A program made the position numbers and the translations under genes. The notes beneath the pieces are model-generated. The model was not told the DNA's origin and ran no database searches. It saw only the letters and a program-made list of their open reading frames with translations. 64,000 nucleotides of DNA from Ailanthus altissimus. Its lineage: Eukaryota > Streptophyta > Magnoliopsida > Sapindales > Simaroubaceae. Where the stretch lies: positions 2,867,001 through 2,931,000 of the forward strand of contig CAMPEX010000001.1 in assembly GCA_946807835.1 (NCBI GenBank), in the 5' to 3' direction. Positions 9,513 through 19,300 of this stretch are shown here, one piece after another; positions within the stretch are counted from its first letter, which is position 1, and every line of letters starts with the position of its first letter.

Positions 9513-10251
9513 ATGGTACTGTTTCAAAAGGAATCACTGGGCAGTCTTTATACTGCTAGACAAATATATGGGTCTAATTCTAAATCATTTTTAAATTATT
9601 ATAAATCTAAGTTTTCTAGAGTAAGTTGAAACTTAAATTACTTTAGGAAGGTCAGACAGCTAGTAGGTGAGCCAAATCTTGATAACTTGCAAGAATTGAT
9701 GACTTTTCTTTTCATCCAAGACTTAAGGGCATGCTTTGTTGAGTTAGAGCATATTATGTTTGAATTTTGATACTTCTTTTATTTTGTTAGCTTTATTTGT
9801 AGACTTTTGGGTGTAAGGATAGTGGTAAGTCCTAGTTGTTGTCCTTTGAAATTTGTAAACTCTCAACCACTAAGTTTGAATGTTGTAATGTGTGCTTTGC
9901 AGTAGTCATCCTAAAAGGTCTCTATAAATACCATGAGGGATGAGAGAAGAAGGGTAGAGAGTGAGTTTTAAAATACTTGTATTTAGAAAGTTCTCTTGTG
10001 AGAGTTTCTTCGTTGAACTCTGTACCTTTTGGGTGGATTCCTTAGAGTAGTGAGTTTGAGAGCCCTGTATCTCTTGTAGGATTCTGTAGGTGGTGAAATA
10101 TTCTATATCGTATTATTTTCCTCCTGAGTGATGAGCTTGTTTTTGTATCTCTTTTTAATTTATTAGTGTTTGACTTTTATTTTAAAAAAGTGGTGTGTTT
10201 TCCTTCTTCCATTCTTATTGTATTCTCTTTTAAACTCTTGAGCCTGTATTA
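9513..10251 (+). mobile_element. E2 5' LTR, second part
   Basis: Colinear with the E 3' LTR at 47905-48644: the GTCAGACAGCTAGTAGGTGA block, GACTTTTGGGTGTAAGG, TCTATAAATACC and TTGGGTGGATTCCTTAGAG. Ends near GAGCCTGTATTA at 10251, the terminal CA being mutated to TA. Confidence 0.85.
9922..9930 (+). promoter_or_regulatory. TATA box of E2 LTR
   Basis: CTATAAATA after AAAAGGTCT, at the same position as the E LTR box at 48111-48119 on the other strand. Confidence 0.6.
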
Positions 10252-10275
10252 GTTTTGTATAAGAGCTTTTAGTTT
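10252..10275 (+). other. E2 degenerate primer-binding site
   Basis: GTTTTGTATAAGAGCTTTTAG follows the LTR directly. Element E has GTTTTGGTGTTAGAGCAT at the same place, which resembles the initiator-methionine tRNA site TGGTATCAGAGC. Confidence 0.5.
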
Positions 10276-10293
10276 TTTTGGCTTTGTCTTTCA

Positions 10294-12334
10294 ATGGCCA
10301 AAAGTCATCAATTTGTTCAACAATTGAAGAACAGCCTGCAATCGAGCTGATACATGAGACATTCTAATTGAAGAATTCAGACAACAAATTCAACAACTTG
10401 AACAACATTGTTTCGAAGATCCAGGTAAAGTAGTGTAACATGAAGATCCTAATATTCGTTCCTCTAGCAATGATGAAGGTAATACAATTCCTTTTCGTTA
10501 AGCTAAATCTCATTCTTCTGGTGATAGTTCTCTACTGCATGCAATTGTTATAAGAAATATGACATTTAAAAATGATTATTGGCGAGATTTCATGTAAAAA
10601 TGGAAATACTAGATTTTGAGGAAAGAATGCATCCAGATGAGTTTATGGATTGGTTGAACACCATAGAAAATGTTTTTTAATATCAAGATGTTCCAGAAAA
10701 TCAAAAGGTAAAACTTGTTTCCATAAAACTTAAAAAGTATGCTTCTTTGTGGTGGGAAAATCTGAAATAACAAAGGATATGAGAAGGTAAAAGCAAGATT
10801 GTGACCTGGGAGAAGATGAAATGGGAGCTTAAGTGGAAATATCTTTTGAACAACTATTGACAAGATGTTATTCTTAAACTGCACAATTTTTGTCAAAAGT
10901 AGCTTTCTGTAGAAGACTGTACTGTAGAATTTGATCGTCTTATGCTGAAGCACGATATGGCTAAACAAAAAGAACAAATAATTGCATGTTATCTTAGGGG
11001 TTTAAGACCTGAGATTTCTAACATTGTGCAATTACAACCATACTTGACTTATGGAGATATCTGTAGACTTGCACTTAAAGTGGAGAATCAACAAAAGACA
11101 GCATGCAGTGGCAATTCTCGATTCTTGACACGAGAGGGCATTTCTAACCATGGGAGTACTTCTAACTCTAAGACTATTCCCACCGCCAAACCTACTACAA
11201 GAATATCCAACACTCATTGAAGAAGAAGACGAAGAAGAGATGGAGAACAACTATGCAGAACCTCGATAAGACAAAGATATAACTTATGAGGATGAAAGTG
11301 AAACTATCATCCTTCGTAAAGCTTTAAGTGCAAACCATGAAGGAGAAAAAGATTGGTTGCAGAAAAACATCTTTTATACTAGGCAAGGTGTGTAACATCA
11401 TGGCAAAGTTCTTCTCATGGCAAGGTGTGTAACGTCACTATTGATGGGGGTAGTTTTGAAAATGGGGCTTCTGCTCAAATGGTACAAAAATTAGGCCTAA
11501 GACAGTGAAGCATCCTCAAACATACAAACTTTCTTAGCTCAAAAAGGGAAATAAAATTAAAGTAAATCAACGCTGCCTAGTCTCTTTTTCTATTGGCAAA
11601 AACTACAAAGATGAAGTTTGGTGTGACGTTTTTTCAATGGATGCTTGTCATTTACTTTTTGGTCGTCCATGGCAATATAATAGAAAAATTATTCACGATG
11701 GCCATAAAAATACTTATTCTTTTGTCAAGGATGTTGAAGGCATTTTAGGTCATTCTAAAATGATCAATGTTCCAAAATTTTAAAAGGGAGGAAAATAATT
11801 TCTTGACTCTTTCTGAATGTAAGAGAGAATTTTCAAAGGTTAATAAAACCTTTCAACTTGTGGTGTTTGAAGAAAATAATGATAGTCTTGAGACACCTTT
11901 TATACTAAAGAAACTGCTTCAAGAATTTCATATTGTAGTACCAGATGTGATACCACCAGGATTGCCTCCTATGGGCTATTCTACCAAACAAAGCAGCCTA
12001 TAGAATGAGTCCTAAAGAGCATGCATAACTTCAAAGGAAAGTAAATAAGCTTTGGTCTAAAGGTTTAGTTGAAGAAAGTAAGAGTCCTTGTGCTATTCCT
12101 GCTCTCCTTGTGCTTGAGAAGGATGGTTCTTTTCACATGTGCGTAGATAGTAGAGCCAACAACAAAATCATCATTGATTATTGACATGATCCACGCTAAG
12201 AATTTGATAAAGTTGTGGATCAAGAATTTGATAAGAGTCTTTGTGCTATTCCTGCTCTCCTTGTGCTTGAGAAAGATGGTTCTTTTCACATGTGCGTAGA
12301 TAGTAGAGCCAACAACAAAATCACCATTGATTAT
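10294..12334 (+). pseudogene. E2 gag, protease and RT N-terminus (broken)
   Basis: The ATG at 10294 (MAKSHQFV) aligns with E gag at 53774. The gag core shows KYPxNNYxQDxxLKLHNFCQ, then LRGLRPEISNIVQLQPY near 11000. The zinc knuckle is largely deleted near 11200. The acidic linker and protease follow, with an intact IDGGSFEN active site near 11440. RT begins around 11870 (VVPDxIPPGLPPM) and stops after CVDSRAxNK near 12150, where D is inserted. Many stops and frameshifts are present. It keeps the protease aspartate that element E has lost, and keeps gag uninterrupted where E carries a solo LTR. Confidence 0.8.
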
Positions 12335-12386
12335 TGACACGATCCACGCTAAGAATTTGATAAAGTTGTGGATCAAGAAGGACTCC
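12081..12386 (+). repeat. 153-bp tandem duplication across E2/D junction
   Basis: AGAGTCxTTGTGCTATTCC begins at 12081 and again at 12234, and the two copies run through the RT fragment into the first bases of D's LTR (TGACAxGATCCACGC). Because the unit spans the insertion boundary, the duplication is younger than the D insertion. The copies already differ at a few sites. Confidence 0.85.
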
Positions 12387-13142
12387 AAGATCGTCAAGAA
12401 ACAGATTTGTATGAAACCGCAACCCGTTGCTTTTATTGAAGCAAGAACCTTGGTATAATGAAGACACCACAATTAATTATGGAATGATTGATTGATAAGT
12501 CGATAGAGAATGCCACAGAAATTATTTCAATAAGTTTAAAGAGTTCTAAAAGAATCAAAGAGAATTTTCTTAATCAAATTGCTTAATCCTTTCCTATCAT
12601 CCCTTATGTATTTATAATGAACATTTGGGATGCTAACATTTATTACAATATTGAATGACAACTTCTAAACTAGTAACTACAAATTATTACCAACATAGTT
12701 TTAAACTAGTTTTTTTTCAAACTTTGCAACTACAAATAATAAATGCAGTTGCAGACTTTAAGTAACTACCAACCACCAACATTTATGATAGACCAAGCTT
12801 CTAAACACTTGGGTTGCTCAAATTGGCTATTGTTTCCATCATTCCCTAACACTTGATGAGTCAAATTTAGGTAATCACCAATTTTGAAAACTCCTATAAT
12901 TCCATCCACTTTGTGATTGAGAAATTTCTTCTAGATTATTCTAAAGCTTGAATTATAAAAATTCAACTTTGTGGAACACGTGGAATATCTTCCTTGCACC
13001 TGCATGAATTTACTTCTTCCCAAATGTTTTGAATTGGTACATTGAGAGTTTTCTTGAACCTTTTAACTCGAGCCCTTGTAATCGGACCAACTGGAACTTG
13101 AATAGGTTCTGCATTCCATTTGTTAATCGTGCCCTCATCATT
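12335..13142 (-). mobile_element. D 3' LTR (family F)
   Basis: 808 bases from TGACACGATCCACGC (LTR 3' end) to CGTGCCCTCATCA (LTR 5' end). The minus strand from 13244 reads out of the integrase, through the purine tract, into the LTR for about 60 more codons, including VGPITRARVKRF (near 13070). The polyprotein end therefore lies inside the LTR. Confidence 0.85.
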
Positions 13143-14128
13143 CCCCTCCTCTTGAAAAGGATTTATCCTCAAATCATCACCTAAATCAAAAGGACTTAAA
13201 TCAGTAACATTAAAAGTGGCATTAACATTGTACTCACCTGGCAAATCTAACTTATATGTACTGTCATTGATGCGCTCAAGGACTTGAAATGGTCCATCTC
13301 TTATTAGAAGTAACTTAGATCATCGTTGTGCTGGAAATCTTTCTTTCTGCATATGCAACCAAACTCAAACTCCGGGTTCAAAAATCAACTGTCGACGCCC
13401 TTTATTAGCTTGTTTTACGTATTGCTCCGTTCTCCTCTCAATGTCGAGTCTTGCTTTCTCATGTATCTGCTTAACAAATTCAACCTTTTTCTTTCCATCT
13501 AATTTTGCACGTTCAGACAAAGGATTAAGGCTTTAAATCCAATGGAGTTAAAGGATTAAAACCATAAATAATTTTAAATGATGAAAGCTTAGTAATATAA
13601 TGAATAGTATGATTATAAGCAAACTCAACATTTGGTAAACATTCTTCTCAAGTTTTGAAGTTCTTTTTAATTATAGTCCTCAACAAAGTAGACAAAGTCC
13701 TATTTACGACTTCTGTTTGACCATCAGTTTATGGGTGACAAGTAGTAGAAAATAATAACTTAGTTCCTAAATTACACCATAAAATCTTCCACAAGTAACT
13801 CAAGAACTTAGCATCTCTATCTGAAACTATTGTTCTAGGCATACCAAGTAATCTTACAATTTCTCTAAAGAACAAATCAGCAACATGTGAAGCATCATTA
13901 GTTTAATGACATGGAATGAAATGTGCCGTCTTAGAAAATCTATCCACAACCACAAAATTGAATCCCTACCACGTTTAGACCTAGGCAAACCTAACACAAA
14001 GTCCATTGAAATATCAATCCAAAGCTCATTGGAAATAGCTAGTGGCATGTACAAACCATGGGGTTGCACTCGAAATTTTGCTTGCCTACATGTAACACAT
14101 CTACCACAAATTCTCTCAACATCTATTT
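13143..14128 (-). pseudogene. D integrase
   Basis: The zinc-binding end ([14 protein letters not shown]) lies near 14100, then the core with [21 protein letters not shown] (first catalytic Asp) near 14000, a VSDRD-equivalent near 13830, a [18 protein letters not shown] around 13700, and the C-terminal WLHMxKER and DLSPFDLGDDLRINPF stretch at 13150-13380. Frameshifts at about 13940 and several stops break it. It would act with RT in the capsid and insert cDNA in the nucleus. The tail continues into the LTR. Confidence 0.8.
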
Positions 14129-14640
14129 TCATGTGTGATCAATAGAAATGTTCTTGCAAAACACCAAGGTCTTAGCAACTCCAAAGTGTCCCATTAACCC
14201 TCCAACATGGGATTCCTTTACTAACAAATCACGCAAAGAGCAATTTGGCACACAAAATTTATTTTCTCGAAACAAGAAGCCCTCGTGCCTGAAGAATTTA
14301 CCTACTGCATTTTTCTCACAAGTCTGAAACTCCTTACAAAAATCATGGTCTAAAGAATACAATTCTTTAATATGCTCAAAACTAAGTAATTTTGCATCAA
14401 GAATAGAATATGTGTACCTTCGAGAAAGTGCATCAGCAACGATATTTTCCTTACTTTGCTTGTATCGAATGACATATGGGAATGCCTCGATGAATTCCAG
14501 CCATTTTGCACGTCTTCTGTTCAACTTATGTTTACCCTTCAAATATTTTAAGGACTCATGATCGGTGTGAATCACAAACTCCTTAAGCTAAAAAAGGTAG
14601 TGTTGCCATGTTTCTAATGCTCTAATAAATGCATACAATT
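14129..14640 (-). pseudogene. D RNase H end and integrase N-terminal domain
   Basis: An open stretch of 148 codons (14575-14132) shows [31 protein letters not shown] and [10 protein letters not shown], the standard end of gypsy RNase [15 protein letters not shown], the start of the integrase HHCC domain, follows. It connects to RT through a stop around 14590. Confidence 0.85.
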
Positions 14641-15871
14641 CTTTATCATAAGTAGGATAATTTAAAGCTGCCTCACTTAATTTTTCACTAAAATATGCTA
14701 TTGGTCTTCCTCCTTGCATCAAAACTGAACCTATACTCATACTTGAAGCATCACATTCAATTTTAAAAGTTTTAATAAAATCAAGCAAAGCAAGTAAAGG
14801 AGCATGAGTTAATTTTTCCTTGATCAATTGGAATGTCTTCTCTTGTTCGTCTCCCCATTTGAATCCAACATTTTTCATGATGACTTCAATAAGTGGTGCG
14901 GTGATGTTGCTAAAGTCTTTCACAAACCTCCTGTAAAAACTAGCAAGCCCATGAAAACTACAAATATTTCCTACACTTATAGGACTCGAGCATTCTTGAA
15001 TCGTTTGAATCTTCTCTTCAGCAACTTGTATTCCTTGTACACTAACAAAAAAACCAAGAAACACAAGCTTATCGGTGCAAAAAGTGCACTTCTTCAAGTT
15101 AGCAAATAACTTCTCTTTTCTAAGTACATCCAAAACTGATTTTAAATGTACAACATGATCATCCAAGTTTTTGATATAAATGAGAATATCATCAAAATAA
15201 ACAACAACAAACTTGCTTATGAAAAGCACGCAAGACTTGGTTCAATAATCGCATAAAAGTGGTGCATTAGTTAATCCAAATGGCATAACCAACCACTAAT
15301 ATAAGCCATATTTCGTTTTAAAAGAACTTTTCCATTCATCAACATCTTTCATTCTTATTTGATGATATCCACTCTTTAAATCAATCTTAGAAAATACGCA
15401 AGCACTATGCAGCTCATCTAACATATCATCAAAACGATGAATATAATGATGATACTTTACTGTTATATTATTAATTGCTCAGTAATCAATGCACATTCTC
15501 CACGATCCATCTTTTTTAGAAACTAAAATCACTGGTAGGGCACATGGACTCATACTTTCCCTTACATGCCCATTTTTCATCAATTCACTAACCTGCCTTT
15601 GTAGCTTATTTGTCTCCTCAGGATTGCTTCGATAGGTTGGTCAGTTTGGAATGGAAGTATCGGGCACGAAATCTATTTAATGTTCAATTCCTTGAATAGG
15701 AGGTAAACCAGGTGGAATCTCCTTGGGAAAGACATCATCAAACTCATGTAAAAGAGAAACAATTGAACTAGGTAGAGATGAGTCAAGTTGGTTAATGTTT
15801 AAATACGCCTCTTTGTATAAAAGTACAATCATTTGCTGATTTAGAAACACTGCTCTTTTTATTTCATTCAT
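14588..15871 (-). pseudogene. D reverse transcriptase
   Basis: The palm has an intact [11 protein letters not shown] box (near 15200) and [17 protein letters not shown] (near 14940). The RNase H start has [14 protein letters not shown] and [15 protein letters not shown]. Fingers and N-terminus (15240-15871) are recognisable (GLPPIQGIEH, then CVD-equivalent) but frameshifted around 15240. The YFDD box is intact here, whereas element E has YFDN. Confidence 0.85.
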
Positions 15872-16009
15872 TTTTGCATAGAAGTTTGCTTTTCTCTCAT
15901 TTTTCTCGGCCTCTTTTTTTTCTCATTCTGATTTTCATTTTTTTTTCTTTTCCTCACTCTCTTTCTTTTAATCACTCTCTTTTTGTAAACTCACTTGATC
16001 TTCATAGAC

Positions 16010-16570
16010 CTATTTTGGTTGCAAAGGGACTAAAGTGATTGTCCTTTGATTAAACAAAAATGAATATTTGTTGGTGAAACCATCGTGCTTAACACGCCGA
16101 TCAAATTTCCATATTCGACCTAGTAACAAGTGTCCAGCTTGCATTGGAACTAAATTACACAGAACTTCATCTTCGTATTTTCCAATACTGAAGGAAACTA
16201 ACACCTGTTTTGTAACCCTCACCTCCCTACTGTTATTGAGCTATTGCAATTTGTAAGGCCGCCGATGTTTAATTGTTGGCAACCCTAATTTCTTCACCAT
16301 TGTAGTGCTAGTAGCATTAGTACAACTACCTCCGTCAATAATCACACTACAGACCTTGTTTTGCACGTGACATCTAGTATGAAAGATATTTTCTCGTTGG
16401 ACTTCATCATCTTCTTTTACCTGCATACTTAGAACTCTTCTTGCAACCAACAGGTCACCTTGGGCAGCGTATTCCTCATCATCCACGTCCATTATAGCTT
16501 CCATGAGAAACTTTGGATCAACCTCTTCTGATGCAGTTTCGAAAGTATTTTTGTTCTTGTTGTCTGACAT
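16010..16570 (-). pseudogene. D gag start fused to protease
   Basis: An ATG at 16570 gives MSDNKNKNTFETASEEVDPKF, which matches the gag starts of A1 and A3. After about 27 codons it jumps in frame to the linker before protease (ARRVLSMQV, ENIFHTRC) and the protease site IIDGGSCTNA, then YKLQ. The fold end HLLLGRIWKFDRRVKHDG reads in another frame to 16010. The capsid and zinc-knuckle part of gag is therefore deleted while the reading frame stays open across the junction. Such an element could only move with gag supplied by relatives. Confidence 0.85.
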
Positions 16571-16575
16571 GTTTG

Positions 16576-16711
16576 CTGCAAAACAAAGTTAAAAAAAAAC
16601 CTCACACCTTCGCTCACATGTTTCACTCAAAGAATGATTCACTCAACTTTTACTCGTGTTTCACACAAAAATAGATTGGCTTTTACCCTCTTATGTTCTC
16701 ACCACTCTTAC
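16576..16711 (-). other. Putative leader intron of D
   Basis: On the minus strand a donor AAAAAG|GTAAGAG at 16711 and an acceptor CTAACTTTGTTTTGCAG| ending at 16576 enclose 136 T-rich bases. The acceptor is five bases before the gag ATG. CTAAC fits a plant branch point. The B element has the same arrangement (145 bases, 34122-34266). Splicing is inferred from signals only. Confidence 0.4.
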
Positions 16712-16742
16712 CTTTTTCCACTCATAGGAATCCTCTATAGGT

Positions 16743-17504
16743 TCTAAAATTCGAATAAAATCTGGTTCTTTTGTTGGTTATTTTTTCTTTAAGTGTTTAG
16801 GCTGAATTATAACAAAAATTAAATGGTAAAGTTGATGGAGGATAGAAGTAAATAGATACCTTGATAAGTAAGATGGACGCCACAAGGATCAATTTAGGGT
16901 TTGACGCCACACTCTTGGTGATCAAAGAGTGATAAGTCACCAACTGTCTTCAAGAGCTAAAAAACTTGAGAAGATAATTTTGTGAGAGAAATAGCTCTTA
17001 CATTTCGTGCTTCCAATTCCAAAATGAGGCAACTGCCTCTATAAAACTTTAACATACCTTATATAGGCTTAAAAATGAGGGGAAACCCTAATGTTACCTA
17101 ATTAACTTTAAAAAGCCCAAAATAAGCCCAATATGACTTAACAATTTAAAATAAAGCTAAACAAGTTCAAAATGGCCCAAATACATAAAAATAGCAACAT
17201 AAGAAGTAAATTAAGCCCAATAGCATGGAAAGAAAGCCCTCAGCAGCTTCTTTAAGCCTAACGTCATCAAACATCTCTAAATCACGTCCCAATCTCTAAT
17301 TGAAGACAAATAAACACATTTAGCTCATTTTCATTCAAATCGTAAGCTTCTATTCCCATAGAAACTTCAATAGCTCCAATTTGACTACTTATGGCCCTTT
17401 GAAGCTGTTTAGCCTTAGCCCTTGTTATTGGACCATCTAAAATCTCCTTTACGCTCAGCTCGCCTTCTTGAGTTGATTTAGAACCTTCATGATGCACATT
17501 ATCA
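16743..17504 (-). mobile_element. C 3' LTR
   Basis: The minus strand begins TGATAATGTGCATC after the purine-rich CTGCCCGGGGG tract, and the sequence is colinear with 22964-23753. The LTR 3' end (TTGATTTCC...ATTATTC side) is missing where it meets D's leader. Its first about 230 bases code for the integrase tail, including DGPITRAKAKQLQRAI. Confidence 0.85.
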
Positions 17505-17733
17505 CCCCCGGGCAGAGAATGATTTGCCCTCAAATCAGAATCTTCTAGATCTTTCAAATAAGGAGATAAGTCCTTCACATTAAAAGTAGCTGAAACATTG
17601 TAATAACTAGGAAGATCAACTTTGTAAGCATTACTATTTACCTTCTCTACAATTCGAAAAGGTCCATCAACTCTTGGCATCAGCTTGGACTTCCGCTTGC
17701 TAGGAAATCTTCCCTTGCTAAGATGAATCCAAA
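17505..17733 (-). pseudogene. C integrase C-terminus
   Basis: From the solo LTR boundary the minus strand reads WIHLSKGRFPSKR, then PRVDGPFRIVEKVNSNAYKVD, VSATFNVKDLSPY and DLRANHSLPGG, and runs on into the LTR to a stop at 17282. This is the conserved CRM-type C-terminal module. The 132-codon stretch 17680-17282 is open across the polypurine tract and LTR start. Confidence 0.85.
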
Positions 17734-17738
17734 CAAGA

Positions 17739-18446
17739 TGATGTGCATCATGAAGGTTCTAAATCAACTCAAGAAGGCGAGCTGAGCGTAAAGGAGATTT
17801 CAGATGGTCCAATAACAAGGGCTAAGGCCAAACAGCTTCAAAGGGCCATAAATAGTCAAATTGGAGCTATTGAAGCTTCTATGGGATTAGAAGCTTGCGA
17901 TCTTAATGGAAACGAGCTAAATGTATTTATTTGTCTTCAATTAGAGATTGGGACATGATTTAGAAACGTTTGGTGATGTTGGGCTTAAAGAAGCAGCTAA
18001 GGATTTTCTTTTCATGCTATTGGGTTCTATTTACTTCTTATGTTACTACTTTTATGTATTTGGGCCATTTTGAACTTGTTTAGTTTTATTTTAAAATTGT
18101 TAAGTCATATTGGGCTTATTTTGGGCCTTTTTAAGTTTATTAGGTAACATTAGGGTTTCACCTCATTTTGTAAGCCTATATAAGGCATGTTAAAATCTTG
18201 TAGAGGCAATTGCCTCATTTTGGAATTGGATGCACGAAAATATAACTTTTCTCTCTCAAAATTGTCTTCTCAAGTTTTTCAACTCTTGAAGATAGTTGCT
18301 GACTTATCACTCTTTGATCACCAAGAGTGTGGCGTCAAAACCCTAAATCGATCCTTGTGGCGTCCATACGACTTATCAAGGTATCTATTTAGTTCTATCC
18401 TCCATCAACTTTACCATTTAATTTTGTTATAAATCAAGGCACATCA
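17739..18446 (+). mobile_element. Solo family C LTR inside element C
   Basis: 708 bases from TGATGTGCATCATG to AAGGCACATCA, flanked by perfect CAAGA duplications (17734-17738, 18447-18451). Excising it restores the C integrase reading MISFEPSDL|VWIHLSKG. It lies in opposite orientation to its host. It lacks an 80-base U5 stretch present in the host LTRs. A 71-codon tail with SDGPITRAKAKQLQRA reads on the plus strand at 17743-17958. Confidence 0.95.
18175..18184 (+). promoter_or_regulatory. TATA box of C solo LTR
   Basis: CCTATATAAG lies mid-LTR; the same box is found inverted in the other C LTRs (for example near 23315). It would drive transcription antisense to the host element. Confidence 0.5.
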
Positions 18447-19300
18447 CAAGATCACTAGGTTCAAAGCTAATCATTTTCCGTCATTTATTAGCATGCTTAA
18501 CATACTTAGCGGTTTTCTCCTCAATATGAATTCGAACCTGCTCATGAAGCTTCTTCATCCAATTCTGCCTTCTTAACCCCATCCATAGATGTCCTCTCAT
18601 CAATTGGAATAGGAACAAGGTCAATAGGAACAAATAAATTAAATCCATACACAATCTCTAATGGTGAAAATTTTGTAGGCCCATGCACACTACGGTTGTA
18701 TGCAAACTCCACAATAGGCAATCAAGTATCCCAACTCTTTAAGTTCTTGTTTATAACAGCCCGTAATAAAGAAGAAAGAGTATGGTTCACTACCTCAGTT
18801 TGCCCATCAGTTTGTGGATGACAAGCAGTACTAAAAAGCAACTTTGTTCCAAGCTTCTTCTAAAGAGTCTTCCAAAAATAGATTAAGAACTTTGTATCAC
18901 GATCAGAGACAATGCTTTTAGGGATTCCATGCAAATGTACAATTTCTTAAAAAATAAATCAGCAATATGAATAGCATCATCAGTTTTGTTACAAGGAATA
19001 AAGTGTGACATTTTGGAGAACCGATTAACCACAACCAACACTGAATCCTTCCCACGCTGTGTTTTAGGTAATCCAAGCACAAAATCCATACTAATATCCA
19101 TCCATGGTTGCTTTGGGATAGGTAAAGGCATATATAGTCCATATGCATTCTCTTTACCCTTAGCTTTCTTGCAAATTACACATCTTTCAACAACCTTATG
19201 AACATCCCGCAGCATATTGGGCCAAAAGAAGTGCTCTTTCAGTAGCTCATAAGTTTTTTCTCCCCAAAATGACCACTAAGACCACCCCCATGAGCCTCAC
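18447..19300 (-). pseudogene. C integrase core
   Basis: [25 protein letters not shown] (zinc ligands and core start) lies near 19180, [31 protein letters not shown] near 19090, then VSDRD and [19 protein letters not shown] down to 18760 and the FVWIHLSKG module cut by the solo LTR. A frameshift near 18940 and further stops break it. Confidence 0.8.

Larger units (their letters stand above)
12335..16742 (-). mobile_element. Element D: gag-deleted family F gypsy element, 5' LTR lost
   Basis: Includes the 3' LTR (12335-13142), integrase, RNase H, RT, a protease joined to the first codons of gag, and a leader with a putative intron. At 16743 it runs straight into the truncated 3' LTR of element C, so its own primer site and 5' LTR are gone. 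It sits inside the RT region of E2. Confidence 0.8.

Noticed and set aside
10609..10977. 122-codon minus-strand ORF
   Set aside because: It is the antisense shadow of E2 gag.
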